A DNA stretch of 33,645 nt. Source: Planctomycetia bacterium (GTDB lineage: Bacteria; Planctomycetota; Planctomycetia; Pirellulales; Thermoguttaceae). Numbering within the stretch: position 1 is the stretch's first letter; every line of letters starts with the position of its first letter. Below, piece by piece: positions 25,401 through 30,654 of this stretch. The position numbers and the translations under genes were made by a program. Location of the stretch: positions 1 to 33,645 of the forward strand of contig JAUNBF010000042.1 of the NCBI GenBank assembly GCA_030527185.1, written 5' to 3'. Below the pieces are notes generated by a model. That model was given only the letters and a program-made list of their open reading frames with translations. It was not told the origin of the DNA and ran no database searches.

Positions 25401-25621
25401 CCGCCGCCGCGTGGGTGGATGGAGAGTTTCTGGCTCCGGGCATAGCGAACCGTGGCAACAATATCCATCGTCGTCCTGGGAAAAACCACACACAACGGCC
25501 TTTTTTCATAAATACTGGCGTCGGTGGCAAACGGCTGCGTGTCGATCGTATGGCAATGGACTTCCCCTTTGAGAATCCCACGTAAATCATCCTGAATCCG
25601 TTCGCCGCGAGGGTCTAACAT
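22412..25621 (-). CDS. FAD-linked oxidase / 4Fe-4S / CCG-domain dehydrogenase, YdiJ-like
   Basis: A 1069-residue fused flavo-iron-sulfur dehydrogenase. The ATG at 25621 is chosen over GTG 25630 because AAGGAG lies eight bases before it. The N-terminal PCMH-type FAD domain shows RPLCVVFPRTTMDIV (about 41-55) and HPRGGGSGCVGGALGEG (about 69-85); the D-lactate-dehydrogenase-like C-terminal half of the oxidase follows to about 530. Cysteine clusters CNGCADCRG...CP (about 645-665) and CFQCHACRTECP (about 710-721) fit two 4Fe-4S clusters, and GCCGMGGTFG (about 995) marks the CCG domain. This order and size match E. coli YdiJ (about 1018 residues), reported as a D-2-hydroxyglutarate dehydrogenase; D-lactate or glycolate are alternatives. 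An acidic linker of about 60 residues precedes the first cluster. Confidence 0.88.
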   Translation of the reverse strand: MLDPRGERIQDDLRGILKGEVHCHTIDTQPFATDASIYEKRPLCVVFPRTTMDIVATVRYARSQKLSIHPRGGGSGCVGGALGEGIVLDLSRFMRRILTIHKNVLKVQAGAQCALLQGYLRHSGRTIGSCGRNSHAKTIGGMLAVDGYGSHWLSGGRPSDWLLGLEMVTANGTILSFTREEKLESWKMENPTSEFPFLATSEEPRFSEYEKKRLITDVANVLRQEEEFLQTTKSHHVIDKMGYRLDGLHGNTLDMARLIAGSEGTLGIITTATLQLQQMPAFRQSTLFLFENMEKATLAIPYILQYHPDACEWIDRRHLHLAAEQDVRFDVMFPSRTEVALLLDFSHEKQYNLRNQLRNVADLLIHQKELAFAMIPACDEAESALFWKLTDTLYPTVQRHVKNPVRIPFVEDVAVPPQQLRELILKIQELLRQYEMTASLHAHAGQGQIRLLPLGDLHSPRQIARLLRFTEAYYTLVRQMGGSIGAENGIGLGRVGWLPFFQGKRYEINQAIKKIFDPEGIFQPGKLGSEISAPQPTHDGEIPFLRSEFVRNQIQEETPALENPTEKEDSEDVLGEGNVLPNERDPSGILVMEQVRQILGNYFDEEKEDVEEKNLSRTEEKEGANLAQAAVEKMGLDWDVTEMGQTAFQCNGCADCRGMERETRSCPVFRLSHNEYASPRAKVNLLNGFLTGQLELSEVGETAFHDILQQCFQCHACRTECPAQVDVPFLVRRSQEAWARVRGHNFYETAMARLENWLAVQYRFASVTHFLFANPWFRWFFEKTFGIARQRHFPPVEFRSFLDQIRNLPPAEGEERPFFQENQTEIRGKVVYFLDTCANYLDTSLAHATVGVFTHNDIPILVPQHQSPSGLTSVMLGRNNSIRKQVARNAAILADYVRQGYDVILTEPSVTLAFRWEYPQTFPENEDVALVAKHVYDAGEYLYKLHLLQQLRLPRKPLPLSLGYHAPCRLLALKIGLPFVHLLRLIPQLEIEISPAGCCGMGGTFGMQAAHYPASLRIGRPLHTWLRYPTLQAGVTECTACKLQMEHKTTKPILHPMKILAQSYGRCDR

Positions 25622-25680
25622 CTTTCTCACTCCTTACCCCTGAAAAAGAAACGAACCATCCACCCGTTTCTCTCTCTGCT

Positions 25681-25710
25681 ATTTTACCGCAAAAAGGAGG
25701 ATGTTGTCAA
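25681..25710 (-). promoter_or_regulatory. Strong promoter for the YdiJ-like gene
   Basis: On the minus strand a perfect TTGACA (25710-25705) and TAAAAT (25686-25681) are separated by 18 bases. The transcript would start near 25674, about 50 nucleotides before the ATG at 25621. Confidence 0.68.
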
Positions 25711-25769
25711 GATGGCTGTAAATAATGGTTAATATACTCCATCCATCATTTATCGGCTGTGAGAGAACG

Positions 25770-26465
25770 CTAAAAAAGTTCCCGTTTCCAGATTATCTCA
25801 TTCCCAAATTCCACAGGCATGTGGATTATCCGGGAAAGTCGCTGGCAATACTCTTTCTGAGAAATGGTGGTGAGATGGAATTGGCTCAGGTGGGAGTTTT
25901 CCAACTGCACGTCGAAAAGCTGATAACCTCGCGTCTGCAAATGCCGAACCAGCCACGCCAGAGCCACTTTCGACGCATCGCGAACGAGATGGAATTTCGA
26001 TTCGCCCGCAAAAAATCCACCTATCGACACGCCGTAAATCCCTCCTACAAGCGCGTTTTCCTGCCAGACTTCCAAACTATGCGCAATTCCCAATTCCGCC
26101 AGCCGAATATACGCCTGAATCATCTTTTCCGTAATCCACGTTCCGCTTCTTTCGCGGGGAACGGTGGCACAGTGTCGAATGACATGGGGAAAAGCCTGGT
26201 CAAGCGTGATTTGAAACCGGGAGCTACGCAGTGTCTGCCGCAGTCGTCGAGAAATGTGGAATCGGTCAAATTCGATAATCGTGCGTACATGAGGGCTGAA
26301 CCAGAGAATCGGCATATCTTCCCCATCCGGCCATGGAAAAATCCCATGACTGTAGGCATCCAGCAACCACTGCGGCTCAAGACAGCCTCCATAACATAAG
26401 AATCCATCCCGATCTGCCTGGGAAGGATTGGGAAAACGACTTTTCTTTCCTGTTTTTTCTAACAT
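25770..26465 (-). CDS. aat: Leucyl/phenylalanyl-tRNA--protein transferase
   Basis: A 231-residue Aat, which adds Leu or Phe from aminoacyl-tRNA to N-terminal Lys or Arg of proteins, marking them for ClpS/ClpAP under the N-end rule. Diagnostic motifs are FLCYGGCLEPQWLLDAYSHG, IFPWPDGEDMPILWFSP, GTWITEKMIQAYIRLAELG, AHSLEVWQ, LVGGIYGV and FFAGESKF, then DASKVALAWLVRHL. I place the start at ATG 26465. A GTG at 26490-26492 extends the frame by nine codons, but it lies inside the spacer of a good promoter, whose transcript would begin almost at ATG 26465. The message is therefore probably leaderless. No clpS or clpA is in the window. Confidence 0.94.
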   Translation of the reverse strand: MLEKTGKKSRFPNPSQADRDGFLCYGGCLEPQWLLDAYSHGIFPWPDGEDMPILWFSPHVRTIIEFDRFHISRRLRQTLRSSRFQITLDQAFPHVIRHCATVPRERSGTWITEKMIQAYIRLAELGIAHSLEVWQENALVGGIYGVSIGGFFAGESKFHLVRDASKVALAWLVRHLQTRGYQLFDVQLENSHLSQFHLTTISQKEYCQRLSRIIHMPVEFGNEIIWKRELF

Positions 26466-26473
26466 TTTTTCAT

Positions 26474-26502
26474 ATTGTACCCTACTTATCACGTTTCGTC
26501 AA
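26474..26502 (-). promoter_or_regulatory. Strong promoter for aat, implying a leaderless transcript
   Basis: On the minus strand TTGACG (26502-26497) and TACAAT (26479-26474) are separated by 17 bases. Only eight bases separate the -10 box from the ATG at 26465, so transcription should start at or within a few bases of the start codon. This decides against the upstream GTG start. Confidence 0.7.
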
Positions 26503-26556
26503 GGGCACTGAGTCAGGTTTGCCGTGATTGATTTCCTTGTTATGCCTGGCACCTCC

Positions 26557-26584
26557 TTGTCAAGATTGACGTTTGTGCTAAAAT
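26557..26584 (+). promoter_or_regulatory. Promoter for the 32-residue basic protein gene
   Basis: TTGTCA (26557-26562) and TAAAAT (26579-26584) are separated by 16 bases. The expected start is near 26591, giving a leader of about 95 nucleotides. Its -35 box lies 54 bases from that of the divergent aat promoter. Confidence 0.58.
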
Positions 26585-26685
26585 AAGCGGAAACTTTTTG
26601 ATATTTGAATTTAGGATTGCCGTTCTTCGAGGAAGTTCTTTTCAGTTGGAACGATTCCTGGGAACAGGTGCAGAAGGAGTATATC

Positions 26686-26784
26686 ATGTCCAAACCGCAG
26701 CATGTCGTCAAAAAAGCCAATCACGGCAAACGTCCCGCATCATCTCAAGCACGCAAGGCCAAACGCCATCAAGTCAAAACCTGA
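26686..26784 (+). CDS. 32-residue highly basic small protein
   Basis: A very short gene that length filters would miss: ATG at 26686, TGA at 26782. The product begins MSKPQHVVKKANHGKR and ends RKAKRHQVKT. About one third of residues are Lys or Arg, with three His and no acidic residue or Cys, so an RNA- or ribosome-binding role is plausible, as for other tiny basic ribosomal proteins; it does not match bL36, bL34 or bTHX motifs that I know. The ribosome-binding site AAGGAG lies six bases before the ATG and is among the best in the window. The gene has its own promoter (26557-26584), a hairpin across its stop codon and a terminator (26848-26880). I have a vague memory of similar peptides in planctomycetes. 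Function unknown. Confidence 0.75.
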   Translation: MSKPQHVVKKANHGKRPASSQARKAKRHQVKT

Positions 26785-26797
26785 TTTTTTCAGGTTT
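26777..26797 (+). promoter_or_regulatory. Hairpin spanning the stop codon of the 32-residue gene
   Basis: AAACCTGA (26777-26784) and TCAGGTTT (26790-26797) form a perfect 8-bp stem around a T5 loop; the left arm ends in the TGA stop. With no T-run after it, a terminator role is weak. It may stabilise or terminate the message early, or pair with ribosomes leaving the short frame. Confidence 0.5.
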
Positions 26798-26847
26798 ACG
26801 GATTGCAGCCAATAAACTTGGAAATTTGCCCGATTGGCAACTTTGAA

Positions 26848-26880
26848 ACCACCCCTGATTTCAGGGGCGGTCTTGTTTTG
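26848..26880 (+). terminator. Intrinsic terminator of the small basic protein unit
   Basis: ACCACCCCTGA (26848-26858) pairs with TCAGGGGCGGT (26861-26871), an 11-bp stem with one A-C mismatch and a minimal loop, followed by CTTGTTTTG. It shares CCTGA/TCAGG with the hairpin at 26777-26797. Confidence 0.68.
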
Positions 26881-26892
26881 CGCTGTATTCTC

Positions 26893-27070
26893 CCAGCGGT
26901 TGGTTAAATGGATAATTGATAATTATGGAGTTCATGCCGTATTTTCAGAGATGAGCGTGTATGATTCACTAGCATTTACAAGTTTAACAATGCGCTGGTA
27001 TAACACCATCATCCATAAAAAGCGGTTTGACCACTCATAATTATCAATTATCAATTTAACACCTCGCTGG
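26893..27070. repeat. MITE-like inverted-repeat element, 178 bp
   Basis: The left arm 26893-26927 and right arm 27036-27070 are inverted repeats of 35 bp. They start with CCAGCG, then four unmatched bases, then a 25-bp core beginning GTTAAAT and ending TTATG that is identical at 24 of 25 positions. The 108-bp interior encodes nothing recognisable. The AT-rich arm words (GATAATTGATAATTA) also occur near 2795-2818. It lies between the small-gene terminator and the FabZ-like gene. Confidence 0.7.
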
Positions 27071-27141
27071 TTGTGAACTGGAACCAGCCAAATATGTTTG
27101 GAGGTTCCCAAACTTTTTGTTTTTCTGGAAGGAGTTTGAGT

Positions 27142-27633
27142 GTGGGGAAACAACCAACACTAGTTGATTTGTCAACCATTGATTGGAATACGGTCGTACG
27201 GACTCGGGAACAAATTCGGCAGTACAATCCCCATCGATTTGAGATGGAATTGTTGACGGCTGTGGCCTATGAAGATGACGAAAAACGGATCGCCGTCGGG
27301 TATCAGGATGTTCCCGCGGACGCTTTTTGGTGCCGGGGACACATGCCTGGTTTTCCGTTGATGCCAGGGGTGATTATTTGCGAGTGCGCTGCCCAACTGG
27401 CCAGTTACTACGCCATCAAACTGGAGTGCATTACCCAGGGAATTGTCGGTTTAGGTGGACTGGATCAGGTAAAGTTTCGCGGAATTGTCCGTCCGGGAGA
27501 TCGATTGGTCTTGATTACCCGATTGGCCAGAGTACGGCATAACATGATGGTCATCGATTTTGAAGCGGCTGTCGATAACGAAATCGTGGCGGAAGGTCAG
27601 ATTAAGGGAATTGCCATCCCCACTTCTGTCTGA
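27142..27633 (+). CDS. FabZ-like (3R)-hydroxyacyl-ACP dehydratase family protein
   Basis: A 163-residue hot-dog-fold protein. The start is GTG 27142: GGAAGGAG lies seven bases upstream, whereas a start at 27073 would have no ribosome-binding site and would add a sequence unlike the family. The active-site region is FWCRGHMPGFPLMPGVIICECAAQL; its His and the Glu in ECAAQ match the FabZ catalytic pair, and HxPGxPxMPGV is the family hallmark. FRGIVRPGDRLVLITRL also fits. FabZ removes water from 3-hydroxyacyl-ACP in fatty-acid elongation. The N-terminal 40 residues (LVDLSTIDWNTVVRTREQIRQYNPHRFEMELL) are longer than in FabZ, so it may be a divergent paralogue with another acyl substrate. Confidence 0.83.
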   Translation: MGKQPTLVDLSTIDWNTVVRTREQIRQYNPHRFEMELLTAVAYEDDEKRIAVGYQDVPADAFWCRGHMPGFPLMPGVIICECAAQLASYYAIKLECITQGIVGLGGLDQVKFRGIVRPGDRLVLITRLARVRHNMMVIDFEAAVDNEIVAEGQIKGIAIPTSV

Positions 27634-27715
27634 AATTCGTTCTGGGGCGGTTCTGTTCCAAGAATCATTGTTAATGGATATTAAAAAAGCGTCCCACACC
27701 GCCCAAAGGTAGGAA

Positions 27716-28495
27716 ATGTTTTTCCCATTTGCCATTGAAAATTTGCGACTGAAGCGGTTTCCCTTCGTTACGTGGGCGTTTCTATTGATTCATGGCATTC
27801 TTTTTTGGGAAACGCTTTCCTTGACGCCTCTGGAACGACAGTGGCTGGTTTGGCGTTATGGATTTACGCCGGCACGCATTACGCAACTCTCTTCCGGCAA
27901 GCCCCTGGAGATTGTTTTGGAGATGCCGTCGCAGGAATCCACGCCGAGACTCGATTCGGGAGGTCGGGGGAAACTCACGTTCCCGTACGACCCGCGTGGC
28001 ATCCTTTTTTCGTGCGTTTCGTATATGTTTCTCCATGCCGGTTGGTTTCACTTGCTGGGAAACCTCTGGTTTTTGTGGCTTTTCGGCAGAGCGGTGGAGG
28101 ATCGGTTGGGACATAGCGGTTTTCTCCTTTTTTACTTTGCGGGAGGAATCCTGGCCGCGTTGGCACAGTGGCTTGCCTTCCCGGAAAGTGGCACGCCTGT
28201 CGTCGGAGCCAGTGGCGCGATTGCCGCCATTTTAGGCGCGTTTATGGTTCTCATGCCCCGTGCTGAGGTGAAAACGCTCGTTTTCCTGCTGGTTTACTTT
28301 ACCGACATAGAGCTTCCCGCCTTTGTTTTGCTGACATTCTGGTTTCTCGCCCAAATTTTTTCCGGTTTGGGAGATTTTCCCTGGGGAACGATTTTCCACC
28401 GCTCCGTCGCTCCCGTCGCCTGGTGGGTACATATCGGTGGCTTTGTGGCGGGTTTGTGGATCATGCTGGGAATAGAAAAAATAAAGGATTCGTGA
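27716..28495 (+). CDS. Rhomboid family intramembrane serine protease
   Basis: A 259-residue inner-membrane protein with six to seven hydrophobic segments. The rhomboid hallmarks are present: HAGWFHLLGNLWFLWLFG with the HxxxN motif (His112, Asn116), GASG with catalytic Ser166 (GASGAIAAILGAF), and the catalytic-dyad His239 in WWVHIGGFVAG. It cleaves transmembrane segments of substrate proteins in the lipid bilayer. Between the first helix and the core is a loop of about 60 residues, typical of the planctomycete and GlpG-like types. The ATG is preceded by AAAGGTAGGAA. trmB follows after 27 bases, so co-transcription with the next genes is likely. Confidence 0.93.
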   Translation: MFFPFAIENLRLKRFPFVTWAFLLIHGILFWETLSLTPLERQWLVWRYGFTPARITQLSSGKPLEIVLEMPSQESTPRLDSGGRGKLTFPYDPRGILFSCVSYMFLHAGWFHLLGNLWFLWLFGRAVEDRLGHSGFLLFYFAGGILAALAQWLAFPESGTPVVGASGAIAAILGAFMVLMPRAEVKTLVFLLVYFTDIELPAFVLLTFWFLAQIFSGLGDFPWGTIFHRSVAPVAWWVHIGGFVAGLWIMLGIEKIKDS

Positions 28496-28522
28496 GGATG
28501 TGGAGGAAAATTTTGAAAGGAA

Positions 28523-29161
28523 ATGATGGCTCGTAAAACATTGAGAAAAATGGCGGATTTGGATTATTCCAAACACCTCTTTCGGCAGCAGGAACTTCCT
28601 GAAATTTGGGATGTTAAAGCGATTTTCGAGAAGCCCGACGCACCGCTAGAAGTGGAAGTGGGCAGTGGCAAAGGGCATTTTTTGCTTGCCGCCGCGCAGG
28701 CTCATCCCAACCACAATTATCTGGGAATCGAGGTGGCTCACAAATATGCCGCGTTTTGTGCCGCGAAACTGATTAAGGAAAACGTTGCCAATGCCGCCAT
28801 GATTTCCGGCGACGCGGTGGCGTTGTTTCAGCGTTTTGCGGAAAATTCATTGGCTGCCGTCCACGTCTACTTTCCCGATCCGTGGTGGAAAAAGCGACAT
28901 CGAAAACGCCGTGTCATGCGGATGGAGCTGATTCGTCGAGTGGAGTCGTGCCTGATTCCAGGGGGGAAACTCCATTTCTGGACGGACGTGGAGGAATATT
29001 TTCAAACGACGCTGGAAATGATGGCTGCCGAATCGATTTTGCAGGGACCGTGGGAACCGGAGGTGGAGGAAAATGCCTGGCGGACGCATTTTGAACGACG
29101 GACGCTGGAAGAAGGGAGACCGGTATTTCGTTCCTATTTTGAGAAAGGAGAGATGCCATGA
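28523..29161 (+). CDS. trmB: tRNA (guanine-N7-)-methyltransferase
   Basis: A 212-residue SAM-dependent methyltransferase that makes 7-methylguanosine at position 46 of tRNAs. The SAM-binding motif is VEVGSGKG (44-51), followed by YLGIEVAHKYA. The signature HVYFPDPWWKKRHRKRR (114-130) is diagnostic of TrmB. WTDVEEYF near the C-terminus also fits. Length is normal for the family. Two ATG codons stand in tandem at 28523 and 28526 after AAAGGAA; either may be used. The stop overlaps the next gene in an ATGA (29158-29161), indicating translational coupling. Confidence 0.95.
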   Translation: MMARKTLRKMADLDYSKHLFRQQELPEIWDVKAIFEKPDAPLEVEVGSGKGHFLLAAAQAHPNHNYLGIEVAHKYAAFCAAKLIKENVANAAMISGDAVALFQRFAENSLAAVHVYFPDPWWKKRHRKRRVMRMELIRRVESCLIPGGKLHFWTDVEEYFQTTLEMMAAESILQGPWEPEVEENAWRTHFERRTLEEGRPVFRSYFEKGEMP

Positions 29162-30042
29162 ACATCGGATGGATTGGAACGGGAATCATGGGTGGGGCCA
29201 TGTGCGAAAGATTGTTGGAAAAGGGATATTCCTGCACTGTTTTCAACCGAACCCGCCAGCGAGCGGAAAAACTCCTGCAAAAAGGGGCACGTTGGGCCGA
29301 CTCTCCGCGTGAGGTGGCGAAAACATGCGACCTCGTTTTCACCATGGTAGGGTACCCGCACGACGTGGAAGAGGTGATTCTCCATCCCGAAACGGGTGTT
29401 TTACGAGGATTTCGGGAAAATCACGCGGCGGAAAAAATCGTGGTGGACATGACGACCAGCCGTCCCTCACTGGCGGTGCGAATTGCGGAAAAAGCGGCGG
29501 CGGAGAACGTTTTTTCGCTCGACGCTCCGGTTTCTGGCGGTGATATTGGTGCTCGCTCAGGAACCCTTTCCATCATGGTGGGGGGAGAGCCGAAAATCTT
29601 TGAAGAATTGATGCCGATTTGGAATATTTTGGGAAAAACGGTCGTCTTTCAGGGAAAACCTGGGGCAGGGCAACATACCAAAATGGTGAATCAGATTCTC
29701 ATTGCTGGAAATATGCTCGGAATGTGCGAAGCGCTGCGATACGGTCAGGCGGTTGGGCTGGACTTGGAAAACGTCCTCTCTTCCGTGGCAACCGGCGCGG
29801 CAGGGAGTTGGTCACTGAGCCATCTCGCTCCGAGAATTTTACAAAACGATTTTGCCCCTGGATTCAAAATTCGTCATTTTCTCAAAGACCTGAAAATTGC
29901 CTTGGAGGAAGCTCATGCTGTTTCGCTCCCTTTGCCGACAGTGCAGTTGGCCGCGCAACTTTACGAACGTCTGTCTCAGGCCGGTTTGGCCGAAGAGGGA
30001 ACGCAGGCACTTTTCCTGGACGGCCACAACGGAACTCCTTGA
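29158..30042 (+). CDS. 3-hydroxyisobutyrate dehydrogenase / beta-hydroxyacid dehydrogenase family protein
   Basis: A 294-residue NAD(P)-dependent beta-hydroxyacid dehydrogenase. The Rossmann signature is IGWIGTGIMG (3-12), with FNRT at 29-32 suggesting NADP preference. The substrate motif is DAPVSGGDIGA (122-132). The catalytic lysine is Lys175 in GAGQHTKMVNQI, with Asn178 following. Candidate substrates include 3-hydroxyisobutyrate, tartronate semialdehyde, glyoxylate or succinic semialdehyde; sequence alone cannot choose. It is translationally coupled to trmB, which does not suggest a shared pathway. A convergent small membrane-protein gene ends 11 bases downstream. Confidence 0.92.
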   Translation: MNIGWIGTGIMGGAMCERLLEKGYSCTVFNRTRQRAEKLLQKGARWADSPREVAKTCDLVFTMVGYPHDVEEVILHPETGVLRGFRENHAAEKIVVDMTTSRPSLAVRIAEKAAAENVFSLDAPVSGGDIGARSGTLSIMVGGEPKIFEELMPIWNILGKTVVFQGKPGAGQHTKMVNQILIAGNMLGMCEALRYGQAVGLDLENVLSSVATGAAGSWSLSHLAPRILQNDFAPGFKIRHFLKDLKIALEEAHAVSLPLPTVQLAAQLYERLSQAGLAEEGTQALFLDGHNGTP

Positions 30043-30053
30043 AAAATCACCGT

Positions 30054-30332
30054 TTACTTCTTGATCACAAATCCGTGCATGAAACAAATCGAGGCGATTG
30101 TCATGGTCAAATAGCCCGCCACCTCAGGAATTTTCACCTCCTTTTCAGGAATCCTGGCTGGCTCGCCATAAATTGCCTCATACCACCATGTTTTCCGTGA
30201 AATCGTTGGGTCTTGCCGTATTGCCAACGCGTGTGTGAACTGGGACGTCAGGAAGACTCGCTCCGTCAGAAGGCATTGCCCACCGACGAATAAAAGAAAA
30301 CAACCCATAAAAAAGCAAAGTCTTTTTTTCAT
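30054..30332 (-). CDS. Small two-helix membrane protein (paralogue B)
   Basis: A 92-residue protein of unknown function. I chose the ATG at 30332 because GAGGAGG lies seven bases before it; a TTG at 30338 is too close to that site. Helix 1 is at about residues 4-22 (CFFMGCFLLFVGGQCLL), a loop of about 45 residues holds RKTWWYEAIYGEPARIPEKE, and helix 2 is at about 70-88. The protein aligns without gaps over the first 27 residues with the product at 10307-10537, sharing F-[IL]-L-F-x-G-x-Q-x-L, then diverges in the loop. It is convergent with the dehydrogenase gene, 11 bases apart, just as its paralogue is with tatD. Confidence 0.75.
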   Translation of the reverse strand: MKKRLCFFMGCFLLFVGGQCLLTERVFLTSQFTHALAIRQDPTISRKTWWYEAIYGEPARIPEKEVKIPEVAGYLTMTIASICFMHGFVIKK

Positions 30333-30654
30333 TTCCAATCCTCCTCTATAGTAAAGTGTACTCCATTTTTAAGCCTTCAGGAGAATTTTTAGACAAAAAA
30401 GTTTCCATTTTGAAAAAGTTTTCGTCAACAAAATCGTTATAATAGACAAAATCCTCACCAGCCCTTGCCTTCAACACGGTCATTGGTTCTATAGCAAAAA
30501 TTCTACCAATACCACCCTGAATTCCAACAACGTTCTAAAACTTTTAGGAAAAGCAAGCGTATATTATTTAAAACAGAAACGGTAGCCCAGGCTGGACTTT
30601 TCAGCACTTTTCCGATAAAATGATAGAGACGTAATAGAAAGAAAGGAAATATCC
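30333..30654. other. Intergenic region upstream of clpB
   Basis: A 322-bp AT-rich gap. It holds the ribosome-binding site of the minus-strand small gene, an isolated TATAAT at 30438-30443 (plus strand, no -35 partner at the right distance), and the clpB promoter at 30593-30621. No CIRCE inverted repeat (TTAGCACTC-N9-GAGTGCTAA) or clear heat-shock sigma32 pattern is visible. No gene is supported. Confidence 0.5.
30593..30621 (+). promoter_or_regulatory. Sigma70-like promoter for clpB
   Basis: TGGACT (30593-30598, four of six consensus bases) and TAAAAT (30616-30621, five of six) are separated by 17 bases. The transcript would start near 30628, about 27 nucleotides before the ATG. Confidence 0.45.

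Noticed and set aside
26598..26846. Plus-strand open frame of 82 codons overlapping the 32-residue gene
   Set aside because: It is in another phase, has no ribosome-binding site and runs into hairpins; the 32-codon frame has an optimal AAGGAG site.
30333..30654. Heat-shock control element (CIRCE or sigma32 promoter) before clpB
   Set aside because: No TTAGCACTC-N9-GAGTGCTAA repeat and no convincing sigma32 boxes; only a sigma70-like pair is present.
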